DNA from: Sthenelais limicola
Lineage: Eukaryota; Annelida; Polychaeta; Phyllodocida; Sigalionidae
NCBI GenBank assembly: GCA_942159475.1
Contig: OW804096.1
Coordinates: forward strand, 12,945,871 to 13,009,870
Direction: 5' to 3'
Length of the DNA stretch: 64,000 nucleotides
Below the pieces are notes generated by a model, which saw only the letters and a program-made list of their open reading frames with translations, was not told the origin of the DNA and did no database searches. Shown here piece by piece: positions 1 through 11,142 of this stretch. A program made the translations under genes and the position numbers. Positions within the stretch are counted from its first letter, which is position 1. Every line of letters begins with the position of its first letter.

Positions 1-681
1 TGTACATGATCTGATAGGCTGTGAGCCTAGACTGAGACTTCATTTATTGTAGACTACTTTTAACTTGGCTCAGTTTTCAAAGCAATATTTGCATGCAAAT
101 TCTGGCCATGAAAGGTCATGAGGTCGGATATTAATCCACATAATTGCGGGAGGCTGTAATTCAGTACATATGTGATGGCAGTATGTTCTCTTTCTTGTTG
201 TTGCTTCATTCTTTTCATTTCTTTTTGTCTAACTCTTGTACTGCAAGTTAGGAGGTGATCTAACTCCAATAATGGTATGCATATTTTATAAGGCAACGCA
301 TGGAACACGTTGTTGAACGACAATTCCGAATGATGTAATTTAATGACTTGGCCTGTAATTGAATTAAAAAAAATAACAAAAATAGACCCCCCCCCCCCCC
401 ACTCCACATGCACATACAATCACGCCCCCCCCCCCCCCCCCCCCCCACCGACCTCTCGGTCAATCTCTAATAATCATATCCTTGACTCAGAAACTGTAGC
501 AGGCAGGTGGAATGAAGGTTTGCAAGCACTGCTACACACGTATACATGAATACAAGTATCCGCACACAAAACATTCCCTCAAGTGAACGAAATCGGCTTC
601 TTTAAAACACTTCATGTCGACCTCGCAATGCCTTAAACCTTTTATTATATACGCCGAGTGGGTTCCCTTTCTTTGTATAAT
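1..681. other. Non-coding DNA, no gene seen
   Basis: AT-rich sequence with two C runs (387-400, 425-446). The open frames here read through the homopolymers and resemble no protein. No RNA gene or promoter was recognised. Confidence 0.6.
425..446. repeat. Poly-C run (22 nt)
   Basis: Uninterrupted C22; a shorter C14 lies at 387-400. The complementary strand could form G-quadruplex-type structure. Run length in an assembly may be inexact. Confidence 0.9.
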
Positions 682-916
682 GGGTCGGGTCGTCAGGAAA
701 TGTACAATCGGCAGCTCGTCACATTTAGTAAATTCTGCTAAATTTGGTTGAAAAAATGATAAATACTATGAATATCTGAATTTATTTTGAATTGGTTTGA
801 TTCGGAAAGTCTGTTCGGTTTTGTTGATCTGCATTTTGCCTATATTTCTGTCTTAAAATTGGGGTATTTCAGAGGATTGGTGGAAGCGAATTGTACATTT
901 TCTGTCGGTTTGACCC
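682..916 (+). mobile_element. GGGTCAG short TIR element, diverged copy
   Basis: 235-bp member of the family dominating this window: starts GGGTCGGG, ends TTTGACCC, with the family's conserved subterminal GAGGATTGGTG near the right end. The flanking 4-mers (TAAT and ATGA) do not match, so this copy is old or altered. Confidence 0.85.
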
Positions 917-1283
917 ATGAGAGAGAGAGGTGCATCAAAACGCTTGGTGGAGTGTGAAATGGTAATGTTGTGAAGAAGAATTGTGTAACATTGCCTATGC
1001 AGAGTCATGAATGCAACATTAGGCACGATGAGGTAGTCAGGCGAATTATGTACAAACAGAAAGCTCGTATATTTTATGTACAATTTTATTCAATTTATAA
1101 AAGGGTGGAGGTCCTAATTGTAGTACACGGGGAAACAGTACAATAACATGTACAAATGATATGTTGCACATTTTCAGAAACATGTTTTACCAATCTATAT
1201 TGAAATAGTGATGTGGACAATAGGATGTATATAATTATTTAGAAAGATGAAGCTAAATACTGTTACTGTGCTACCACATATAT

Positions 1284-1518
1284 GGGTTAGATTTTCAGAA
1301 AATGTACAATTGGCAGCTCTGAACATTTAGGAAATCCTGCTAAATTAGGCTGAAAAATGATGAATATCGGGTACATCTGAATATATTTTTTATCACATTG
1401 ATTTAAAGTATAAGTTCTATTATGTTAAACTGCATTTTGAAGCTCATTTTTGTCTTAAATGTGGGTTATTTGAGAGAATTGGTGAAGGCAAATTGTACAT
1501 TTTCTGAAAATCTGACCC
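1284..1518 (+). mobile_element. GGGTCAG short TIR element, intact
   Basis: 235 bp, starting GGGTTAG and ending CTGACCC, with a perfect 4-bp ATAT duplication (1280-1283 and 1519-1522). Subfamily 1: interior contains GATTTAAAGTAT and a TTAAACTGCATTTTGAAGC stretch. Confidence 0.92.
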
Positions 1519-1559
1519 ATATATATGTGGAGGGTTGAGTGTTGTTAGTAGCATGAATA

Positions 1560-1822
1560 CATGCCCCAAAGTTCGAGACTGAATGAAATATATTCTTGCG
1601 TTTCAAAGATCATCCTATATATGACCCGCCCAGAAACATTGCAAACATTTTTAATAACATAAATTATATCAAACATAAAATATAGAAACACTTCTTAGAT
1701 GTCCTTAATGTTTAGCATCATTAGAATCGGCTTCATCTTATCTTTTCGAATATGGTGATATCCCAAAAAGTATTTTTAGCGACTTGTGACTCATTTTCTT
1801 AAAGCACAATCACATATTTCAT
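1560..1822 (-). mobile_element. TGTGATGTG family element, truncated
   Basis: Resembles the full-length elements at 22593-23000 and 30316-30719. The end with GCGACTTGTGACTCATTTTC is present near 1778-1800; the opposite end is missing. Non-coding. Confidence 0.7.
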
Positions 1823-2257
1823 GACGAAAGTTGGGTAGAAATAGTGGAGACCTTAGTGGATGTACATTATTTTGCTGTGTCGAATGATTTTAAAGGCTAT
1901 TTTTCCGAGCTGCAAACCGTCCCCCCTTAAAAAAAAGCTATTTGCAGAGTTAACAGTACCCTACATTGTTCAGCTCCTAATCAACGTATCCATGATATGT
2001 TGAAGTTAATTAATAGTTAATTATGTTTTAAATTTCCACAAGTATGCCTTCTTATCATATGGAGCAATAAAAGCAATAAGAATGTAACCAAAATAAACAG
2101 GATAACTAGTATCCATATGCCTTTTTATAATACCTATATGCCCACTACAGAACTCCTCAATATTGATGTAATACCCTACAGTCAAATCCTCCCAAAATGT
2201 TTTGCCAAATTTTGTGAAGTTACAGAGTCACTATGAAGTCAGACTACATATATATAT
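1823..2257. other. Non-coding DNA, nothing recognised
   Basis: AT-rich unique-looking sequence; no ORF, RNA gene or repeat family recognised. Confidence 0.5.
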
Positions 2258-2731
2258 GGGCCAGATCATCAGAAAATGTACAATTGGCAGCTCTACACAT
2301 TTAGGACATTCTGCTNNNNNNNNNNNNNNNNNNNNNNNNNNNNNNNNNNNNNNNNNNNNNNNNNNNNNNNNNNNNNNNNNNNNNNNNNNNNNNNNNNNNN
2401 NNNNNNNNNNNNNNNNNNNNNNNNNNNNNNNNNNNNNNNNNNNNNNNNNNNNNNNNNNNNNNNNNNNNNNNNNNNNNNNNNNNNNNNNNNNNNNNNNNNN
2501 NNNNNNNNNNNNNNNTACAATTGGCAGCTCTACACATTTAGGACATTCTGCTAAATTGGGCTGAGAAATGATGAACACCAGGTATATCTGAGTATATTTG
2601 GTATCGCATTGATTTAAAGTATCAGTTCTGTTATGTTAAACTGCATTTTAAAGCTCATTTTTGTCTTAAAATGTGGGTTATTTAAGAGGATTGGTGAAGG
2701 CAAATTGTGCATTTTATGAAAAATCTGACCC
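2258..2731 (+). mobile_element. GGGTCAG element broken by an assembly gap
   Basis: Starts GGGCCAG, ends CTGACCC, with matching ATAT duplications at 2254-2257 and 2732-2735, so both sides of the N run belong to one element. Removing the 200 Ns and one copy of the 37 bases repeated on both sides leaves 237 bp, the normal family length. Subfamily 1. Confidence 0.9.
2316..2515. other. Assembly gap (200 N)
   Basis: Exactly 200 Ns. The 37 bases before it (2279-2315) and after it (2516-2552) are identical, indicating that two contigs overlap here rather than being separated. Confidence 0.95.
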
Positions 2732-3018
2732 ATATGATATCCTTTCTCATACATGTGGGCCAGATTTTCAGAAAATGTACAATTGGCAGCTGTACACATT
2801 TAGTAAATTCTGCTAAATTGGGCTGCAAGTTGGTCAATATTAGGTAAAATTCGAGTATATTTGGCATTGCATTGTTTCTAGCAATCTGTTTGGTTATGTT
2901 GAACTGCATTTTGAACTTTATTTCCGTCTAAAATTTGAGTTATTTGAGGGGATTGGCGAAGGCAAATTGTGCATTTCATGAAAATCTGACCCATATGATA
3001 TCCTTTCTCATACATGTG
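2732..3018. repeat. 26-bp direct repeats around a short element
   Basis: The sequence beginning ATATGATATCCTTTCTCATA occurs at 2732-2757 and again at 2993-3018, immediately outside the element at 2757-2992. Confidence 0.85.
2757..2992 (+). mobile_element. GGGTCAG short TIR element
   Basis: 236 bp, starts GGGCCAG, ends CTGACCC, subfamily 2 (interior GGCATTGCATTG). Flanks are not a 4-bp duplication but a 26-bp direct repeat (2732-2757 and 2993-3018). Confidence 0.88.
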
Positions 3019-3236
3019 ATGTTTATGGAGGGTTGGAATGGAAGCGAGCAGAGCAGAAAGTAAAACGTATTCACCAGAACACACGAGTGTAACAAGCGAC
3101 CAAGCACATCATACTGGGGAGGAAATTGAATTACATATTAGGCGGCTCCATGTAATATATATGTGGTATATTAGTCAACATATAATGTGTATGTACTCAT
3201 ACATGTATCAGTATTACTCATACATCATACTATATA

Positions 3237-3290
3237 TGGGTGAGTAGTCAGAAAATGTACAATCGGCACCTTTACACATAAATTTACAGT
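3237..3290 (+). mobile_element. GGGTCAG element, left-end fragment
   Basis: GGGTGAG, then an AGTCAGAAAATGTACAATCG-type left end of the family, broken off about 45 bp in. It is followed at 3291 by CTAGGCCCAAA, the end of a different element family. Confidence 0.65.
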
Positions 3291-3333
3291 CTAGGCCCAA
3301 ATTAAAGGACATGTTCAGGTGTGTCATATAGTT

Positions 3334-3568
3334 GAGTCAGATCGTCAGAAAATGTACAATTGGCAGCTCTACACATTTAGGAAATTCTCCTAAATTAGAC
3401 TGAAAAATGATGATTATCAGGTATATCTGAGTATATTTGGTATGGCATTGATTTAAAGTATCAGTTATGTTATGTTAGACTGCAATTTGAAGCTCATTTT
3501 TGTCTTAAATGTGGATTATTTGAGAGGATTGGTGAAGGCGAATTGTACATTTTCTGATGATCTGACCC
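3334..3568 (+). mobile_element. GGGTCAG short TIR element, intact
   Basis: 235 bp, subfamily 1, ends GAGTCAG/CTGACCC, with perfect 4-bp AGTT duplications at 3330-3333 and 3569-3572. Confidence 0.92.
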
Positions 3569-4522
3569 AGTTGGTGTATAAGGCCAAAGGATGAATTGCG
3601 TAGATTTGCGCATACATAGCTGAGAGCGTATTTTGAACCAAACATATTGTTCTAATCGATGCAACACCAAACACAAATCAGATATATAGTATTTATCATT
3701 TTTCATTCTAAAAGAGTTTAATTGAATTTGCTTGATGGTCTGAAACTTGGTTAACCTATAAAAGTGCTTAAAATAGCTCAGCATTTTCACTTATCCAATG
3801 ACAACATTCAAAAGAAGGGCAGTGCACATTAATATGTATGAGCAAAGTCAATGGCAATACTGCCTGTTTACTAAATACCCACTGCCTATAGTGAACGAGG
3901 CAAGCATACATATATCAAGGGTGAAATAATGTATACAATTACATAATAATATCTAATATAAAACTCATTATATGCCACCTCACTTAGTTAAGAGAACAAG
4001 GTTAATAGATACCGTAAAACCCGAAAAACTTCCGCCTATATAATTTCCCATACATTTAATTAAAAAAACAATAATTTCGCGTGTATATTATATTTTTTTA
4101 AAAATCATAATCATTTTCATATATGATAATATGGAGTTTAATTCGTGGAATCTTTGGTTGAAATTTTGCCTTTTTCGCAGCATATTTTAGTCCTGGAAAT
4201 TGTTAAGCTATACGGTATCGTCCAGCAAAGTGGGGGAGGCATAATGATAATACTCTCCCCTGTATATATACAGTTAGTAGGGGAAGCAGTGGTGTAACAG
4301 TTATAGCATTGCGTGCAGTTACACCATTGTGAGGTCAGGAGGAAAATGTAGTGTAAATGTAGCGTAATCACATCAAGAGCTAGCGGCTCTCTCAACCCTT
4401 CATGGTGTACACTCGCATTTAGTGTTATGTTTAGTATTACATGGAAATATTTATATATACATGTTGTATAGTTATGGTTCTCGATATGTGAATGAATATA
4501 TGTATGTAGCTAGAATGAGAGG

Positions 4523-4525
<3 letters not shown>
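3569..4525. other. Non-coding DNA with a possible small TIR element
   Basis: No gene seen. ATACCGTA at 4009-4016 is mirrored by TACGGTAT at 4211-4218, which could mark the ends of a ~210-bp inverted-repeat element; only 8-9 bp match, so this is tentative. Confidence 0.4.
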
Positions 4526-4563
<38 letters not shown>

Positions 4564-5462
4564 AGACAGAGAGAGAGTGAAAGAGAGGAAGGAGAGAGCA
4601 GCATATTAAAATTGTAGAAAGAGAGTAAAGAAAGAAAGAGATACAGCTAGATAGAGAGAGAGTAAAGGAAGAAAGAGATACAGCTAGATAGAGAGAGAGT
4701 AAAGGAAGAAAGAGATACAGCTAGATAGAGAGAGAGTAAAGGAAGAAAGAGATACAGCTAGATAGAGAGAGAGTAAAGGAAGAAAGAGATACAGCTATAG
4801 ATAGAGAGAGAGTAAAGGAAGAAAGAGATACAGCTAGATAGAGAGAGAGAGTAAAGGAAGAAAGAGATACAGCTAGATAGAGAGAGAGTAAAGGAAGAAA
4901 GAGATACAGCTAGATAGAGAGAGAGTAAAGGAAGAAAGAGATACAGCTAGATAGAGAGAGAGTAAAGGAAGAAAGAGATACAGCTAGATAGAGAGAGAGT
5001 AAAGGAAGAGAGCAAGAAAAGAGAGAAAGAAAGAGAGGGAGGGAGGGAACAGAGAAGAAAGAAGGAAATACATGTAGAAAGAGAGCGAGAGAAAAAGGAA
5101 AGAGAGGGAGAGAAAAAGGAAAGAGAGGGAGAGAAAAAGGGAAGAGAGGGAGAGAAAAAGGAAAGAGAGGGAGAGAAAAAGGAGCGAGAGATAAAGCAAA
5201 GAAAGAGAAGGATAGACAGGGGAAAGAAAGGAAAGAGAGCGAGATGAAGAAAGAGAGACAGAAAGAGAGAGGAAAGAGAGAGGGAAAGGAAGAGAAAACG
5301 GTATAGAGGGTTGAGAAAGGAAGAAAGAAAGAGAGATCGTGGGACAGAAGGGGAAAAAAGAAAGAAAGAGAATGAGAGGGAGAGGGGGGAAAGAAAAGAA
5401 AGAAAGCGAGAGATACATGTATATATATAGAGAGAGAGGGTGAGAAAGAGAGGACAGAAGGC
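4526..5462 (+). repeat. GA-rich polypurine tract
   Basis: About 0.94 kb almost entirely purine on the + strand, mixing (GA)n, GAAA, GGAGA and a 37-bp minisatellite. The Ser/Phe/Leu-rich open frames on the minus strand (for example 4910-5485) are translations of this repeat, not proteins. Confidence 0.95.
4622..5012 (+). repeat. 37-bp purine-rich minisatellite (~10 copies)
   Basis: Unit of 37 bp with the core AGAGATACAGCTAGATAGAG following GTAAAGGAAGAA. Copies are nearly identical and differ mainly by 1-2 bp indels in the GA part. Confidence 0.93.
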
Positions 5463-5469
5463 GGTATAT

Positions 5470-8305
5470 GGGTCAGATTTTTCAAGTGTGCTGTTTTGCT
5501 TTTGGGGGATCTGGGAAAGGGGGCAAATTTAGAATACTTTGAATATGATTTTTTGGCCTTGGATCATAATATACTGGTCTTGACATTTTGGGAAAATCTT
5601 TTTCCAACAAATTCGGACCTCTGGTTGTCTTATTATGTCAATTTTTAATTTCCTCTTTTATACAGTCACACGTGAAATCCCAATTTTGTTGGAAAATATT
5701 GAAATCATTTAATTTAACTGAAGGGTTAAGCTTGTAAAACCTTTAATCTGTATGTTTGATGCTCATATGGACACAAATAAGCATTTATTATAACTTTCAA
5801 TCCAAAATTACAGCCGAAAATTTATATTTTGGCTCCTTATATTGTGGACAGGGAAGAGATTTCATGTGTGAAACACAATAGTACATCAGCTGAACAACCT
5901 TTATGGAATAAAAATAGCTTCATATGGCTTTAAATCATTACAAATGGAACCAAAATTAATTTATAATAACGTTCAACCTAAAGAGAGAGCCAAAGATATA
6001 TATTTTGGGCCACCCTCTGTTATGATATTGAAGGGATTTCATGCGTTACTATGTGGGAAAACACAATCCTAATTTAGTTGAAGTGTCTTTCTGAAAAAAG
6101 ATTGCCATCAACTGGCTTTATATCATATGAAATGGAATAACAACTAGTTTATAATGACTTTTAATTAAAAGAAACAGCTCAAAATATATTTTGGGCCACC
6201 CTATGTCAAGACCATTAATGGGATTTCATGCGTGATTCTATAAATCCACACAATATTAATTTAGTTGAACAACCTTTATGAAATAAAAAGTATCATCCCA
6301 TTGCTTTAAATAATTACTAATGGCATCAAGATTAATGCATAATTCCTTTCAACCCAAAGAGAGAGCCCAAGATTTATATTTTGGGGTACACTCTGTCATC
6401 ATTATTGAAGGGATTTCATGCGTTACTATGTTGGAAAACACAATAGTAATTTAGTTGAACAGGCTTCATGAAGTAACAATAGCATCAATTTGCTTTAAAT
6501 CATATCAAATGGATTAACAACTAATTCATAATGATGTTTAGTCCAAAGAAACAGCTAAAAATATATTTTGGACCACCCTATGTCAAGACCATTAATGGGA
6601 TTTCATGCGTGATTCTATAAACCCACACAATATTTATTTAGTTGAGCAACCTTTATGAAATAAAAAGTATCCTCCTATTGCTTTAAATGATTACTAATAG
6701 CATCAAGATTAAGGCATAATTACTTTCATCCCAAAGAGAGAGCCCAAGATATATATTTTGGGCCACCCTCTGTCATCATTATTGAAGGGATTTCATGCGT
6801 TACTATGTTGGAAAACACAATAGTAATTTAGTTGAACTGGCTTCATGAAGTAAAAATAACATCAACTTGCTTTAAATCATATCAAATGAAATAAAAACTA
6901 ATTGATAATGGCTTTCAATCCCATAAAAGAGCTGAAAATATATATTAGGTCACCCTATATTGAAATCATTGAAGGGATTTCATGCGTTATTGGGTAAATC
7001 AACACAATAATAATTTAGGCAAACAGTCTATATGAAATTAAATTCATCATTACTTTGCTATAAATAATTCGAAATGAGATCAAAATTAATGCATAATTAC
7101 ATTCATCCTAAAGAGAGAGTCTGAGATATAAATTTTGGGCCACCTTATGTCATGGTTATGGATGGGATTTCATGCGTTAGCATGTAAATCCACAGAACAA
7201 TGATCTAGTTGAACAAGTTTTATGAAATAAATATGAGCTTCACCTTGCCTTAATTAATTACAAATGCAATTGCAATTAATATGTAATTAATTTCAACTCA
7301 GAGAGAGATAGATTCACATATCTTTTGAGCCACCCTATGTCATGATAATTGAAGGGCCTTCATGCGTTATGCTTAAACAGACACAATGATACATCAGTTG
7401 AACCAACAATATGCTTTGAATCATTTCCAATAGAATTTCAACTAATTTGATAATCATTTTCAAACCAGAAATGCAGCCAAATAAATATATTGGGCCACCT
7501 TTTCTACTATATTTGCTGATGTGTCACTGGCAGTTTACATAGGGCTTTCATGCGTTACTAAGGGGCATTTTAAGGGTTATTTGCCTGTAATTTGTTCTGA
7601 ATCAGGATTATCACCAAATTGTGTAGTGGTGCCATAAGGCAGATAGAAATGGGACAAGAAAATGGTTAAATGAATTTTTTTTGTTTGTTTGTTTATCCTG
7701 TATGCATTATTTTTCAGCCATAACGCATGAAATCCCTTCTGGTTGGAAAATAAGGGCTGCAGACAATAACCTCTCAGTCACCCAAAAGTTATGAAAATAT
7801 CAGGTGGAATTTTTTATACAATGAACAATACATGTATACCATCTTCAATATACAGTTTTAGATAGATATGACAAAAACATATATTTTTAACCATTCATGT
7901 AATAAAAGGGATTTCATGCGTTATTTTGATGTTGGAAATTATTGAAGGTCACTGTGGAGGTCGTTAATATGTTCATATGCTCAAAAAGTAATTTATAACT
8001 AATTTAGTCCTAGATGTATTGGGAAAATGAAAGGAAACATGTAGGAGAATGTTCTAGGCATTGTGCAAATCATTTATATTTTACTTCATTGGCTTTTTCT
8101 ATTGAAAAATGATGCAAAAAATCAGTTTTTAGAATTTTAAGGCACTAAATATTGGAATCAGCCTTGGAAAAGTATACATGGAATGAAAGCCCTTGTTCAT
8201 AGGAATGAAATGAGACTAATTTCTTTAAGATCCAACGCATATTGATCATGATAGGGCAACAAATATGATATTGAGGCAAAACAGCACACTTGAAAAAACT
8301 GACCC
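5470..8305. mobile_element. 2.8-kb non-autonomous TIR element with internal array
   Basis: Begins GGGTCAG and ends CTGACCC, flanked by perfect ATAT duplications (5466-5469, 8306-8309). The terminal inverted repeats are about 31 bp with one mismatch; both carry TCAAGTGTGCTGTTTTGC. The terminus and 4-bp duplication match the 235-bp family, suggesting mobilisation by the same unseen transposase. No ORF of note lies inside. The interior consists largely of a ~188-bp tandem array. Boundaries are well supported; the superfamily is not determined. 4-bp duplications occur, for example, in Sola, Chapaev and Ginger elements. Confidence 0.9.
5668..7923 (+). repeat. ~188-bp array, 13 copies of a 16-bp motif
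   Basis: GGGATTTCATGCGTTA or a close variant occurs at 5668 (inverted, diverged), 5857, 6033, 6220, 6410, 6597, 6787, 6974, 7164, 7354, 7542, 7721 (inverted) and 7908. Spacings are 176-190 bp, and from 6033 to 7164 alternate exactly 187 and 190, giving a 377-bp dimer. Sequence between motifs is also related (GGGCCACCCT, TTTAGTTGAACA, GCTTTAAAT) but more diverged than the motif. No coding potential. Confidence 0.92.
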
Positions 8306-8628
8306 ATATAGCAGTATACATACACAGGGTGAGAATAAGCATGTCCTATATACACGAGCCCCAGCCCTAATTACCTACTGTATTACATTAACAATTAATG
8401 AATGAACTGCATCTATCAGCAATCAATTGTCAATAATCACACTCCCCATAATTAGTATTGACCTTTCTATAGCCTAGCATCAACACTGGTGGCCAGTACA
8501 TTATAATCCCACTGAGACATATATATTATAGCAGACTATTCCAGCTGTCACAACTCCCTCGCTAAGCCGGACACCTCACTATTACTGACAGTGAGGGCAA
8601 GTCCCTATAATATATGCATACTGTATAC

Positions 8629-8863
8629 GGGTCAGATTTTCAGAAACTGTACAATTGGCAGCTCTACACATTTAGGAAATTCTGTTAAATTCTGCTGAAA
8701 CATGAAGAATACCGGGTATATCTGAGTATATTTGGTATCGTATTGATTCAAAGTATCAGTTCTGTTATGTTAAACTGCATTTTGAAGCTCATATTTGTCC
8801 TAAATTTGAGTAATTTCAGAGGATTGGTGAAGGCGAATTGTTCATGTTCTGAAAATCTGACCC
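8629..8863 (+). mobile_element. GGGTCAG short TIR element
   Basis: 235 bp, subfamily 1, GGGTCAG/CTGACCC ends. Flanks ATAC and ATAT agree at 3 of 4 positions. Confidence 0.9.
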
Positions 8864-9518
8864 ATATGTAACCTAGAATGGCCTAGAATTAAGAAAATAT
8901 TAAAAAATGATAATAGCCCATGTTTGCTAAAAAAAATTAATAATGCTCTAGAAAAATAGAATGAACACATAACTCTTTTTATACTCGTGTGTATTATTAG
9001 AATGTTTTTATTATCATGTTGAGGGTCAAAATGAACAAAAAATGTTTCTGTATCTGCCGGCCATCTGCGGTTAGTGCATCATTTAAACTCTGAATGTAAA
9101 TATGGTCAACTGAACAACTGATCCGCTCGTTCATTGCTAATATCCATTGAATTGTATCGTTTAAAGATTAAAAAGTAATTACTATCTAGAAGTATGTAAT
9201 TTCAAACTCGATCATATGTAATCTCTTTTTGTTGTGTATCGCGAGATTATTGGGATACCCCAACATTGAACACAAATAAAATCTTTAAAAAAACATAATG
9301 ACTATGGTATTGACTCATAGACTAAACGGATTCAAAATTCATAAAAACTAATAGTTATATTTCTTATAAGCTGCATGTATGTGATTCGTATAAATACTAT
9401 AAGGTTTTGTACAGACTGTGATCACCTTTCTGGGGTACATTATATTTGATTTATTTGCCCTTTTTTAACAAGAGTTTCTGAAACATTATAGAGACTAATT
9501 ATCGCCATAAGTTTAATA
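8864..9518. other. Non-coding DNA; possible 3' end of an old retroelement
   Basis: No gene seen. The stretch 9225-9290 (GAGATTATTGGG, then CACAAATAAAATCTTT) recurs with about 80% similarity at 46885-46945. The shared AATAAA-type ending suggests the 3' end of a dispersed retroelement; this is inference. Confidence 0.4.
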
Positions 9519-10022
9519 TATTTCACACAAATCTCAGTCCATTCATAGCATTTCATATGTTGTGTCAGACATTATGACCTAGATCTTTTCCCCAAGATTC
9601 CCTGATTTAAATAAGGCTTTATATAGTTGTACATACTCACTGTATATGGGTCAGATTTTCAGAAAATGTACAATTCACCTTCACCAATCCTCTCAAATAA
9701 CCCACAGTCACAACAGAAATAAAGTCCAAAATACAGTTCAACCTAACCAAACAGATAGCTATAGAATCAATGCAATGCCAAATATACTCGAATCTACCTA
9801 GTATTGACCAAATTGCAGCCTATTTTAGCAGAATTTACTGAATGTGTACAGCTGCCAATTGTACACTTTCCAAAAATCTGACCCATAATATAATATTTCA
9901 CACAAATCTCAGTCCATTCATAACATTTCCTATGTTGAATCAAACATTATGACCTAGATCATTTCCCCAAGATTTATGGATTTAAATAAGGCTTTATATA
10001 GTTGTACATACTCACTGTATAA
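9519..10022. repeat. ~120-bp direct duplication flanking a short element
   Basis: About 120 bp starting at TTTCACACAAATCTCAGTCC occurs at ~9529-9647 and again at ~9898-10022 with roughly 90% identity. The element at 9648-9884 lies exactly between the copies. Confidence 0.88.
9648..9884 (-). mobile_element. GGGTCAG short TIR element, reverse
   Basis: 237 bp, subfamily 2 in reverse orientation (starts GGGTCAG then ACAATTCACCTTCACC). Flanking 4-mers ATAT and ATAA agree at 3 of 4 positions. Confidence 0.9.
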
Positions 10023-10261
10023 ACCTTTATGCATACAATTACGAGCCTAATTGGGTGCATTATATTGCCACTCATGGAGAGGGGTTGAGGGGTGGGTATG
10101 TGCCACCACTGAGTGAACAGTGAGTCCATATGATACACACAGAGCTGCTCAAGGCTTGCTGTAATCCTTAATTAATCCCCACCTATGTGCTGATAGATAT
10201 TGGATCAATAGGAGATCCCTGGGAACACCAGCATGTCCCACTGTGTAATATGTGTGGTAAC

Positions 10262-10599
10262 GGTGGGTGGAGGGAAGAGGGGGGGCAGTGGAGGTGAGTG
10301 GAGGGTGGGGCAGGGGAAGGGGGGTGTAAGTAGACCAAAGGGGAGGTGAGGAGGAAGAGGTAAGGGGAGTAGAAGTGGGGGGTGGGTGGAGGGTGGGGCA
10401 GGGAGGGGGCAGAGCGAGAGTAGAGCAAAGGGGAGGAGAAGAGGGGGAACAGTGGGGGTGAGTGGAAGGTTGGGCAGGGAGGGGGGGGGGGTGAGAGAGT
10501 AGGGGAAAGGAGAGGAGAAGAGGGGGAACAGTGGGGGTGAGTGGAGGGTAGGGCAGTGAGGGGGAAACGTGGGGGTGAGCAGAGGGTGGGGCAGTGAGT

Positions 10600-10645
<46 letters not shown>

Positions 10646-10900
10646 CGGGGGCGGGAGGGAGAGAGTAGAGGAAATCGGAGGAGAAGAGGGAGAGGTAAGG
10701 GGAGTAGAGAGGAGGAAATGGAGGAGAGGAAAGGGGAGAAGGTGGAGAGATAGGGGAAGGAGAGGGAAAGTCATGGGAGGAGAGGGGAGGAGTGCAAAAG
10801 TTTGAGAGGATATAAGGAAGAGGGGGGCAAAAGAGGGAGGGGACAGGAGGGGGGGGAGGGCAAAAAGGCGCAAAAGAGGACAGGAGGAAGCCAAGGGGGA
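10262..10900 (+). repeat. G-rich polypurine tract with G46 run
   Basis: Strong G bias built from GGGGTGAGTGGAGGGTGGGG-like units, with an uninterrupted 46-nt G run at 10600-10645. High G-quadruplex potential. The Pro/Leu-rich minus-strand frames here are repeat translations. Confidence 0.95.
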
Positions 10901-11142
10901 ATTATTATTCCATTACACAGAGGGAGATAAAGAAAAGTCAAAATATATTTTTAGTAATAAGCGTATAGAGTGAATCCATTCCAAGACACATCAAAAGTTT
11001 ACGTACCAAAAGGCAAACTGTGGTTATAATTAATTGATCTCCAATTAAATTAGTAATATTTAGTTGAATAAAGATCGGCATACACATTGATGAAGCTGCT
11101 GGACATGTTGATTAGAAAAACACCGGTAAAATCTGGCTATAA

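Noticed and set aside
1284..1518. TA-type (Tc1/mariner) duplication for the GGGTCAG family
   Set aside because: TA fits only copies flanked by ATAT; copies flanked by AAAT, ACAT, AGAT, TTCA or TCCA show that the duplication is 4 bp.
4910..5485. 191-codon minus-strand ORF rich in Ser, Phe and Leu
   Set aside because: Translation of the GA-rich minisatellite; low complexity with no domain.
10205..10894. 229-codon Pro/Leu-rich minus-strand ORF
   Set aside because: Composed of G-rich repeat including the G46 run.
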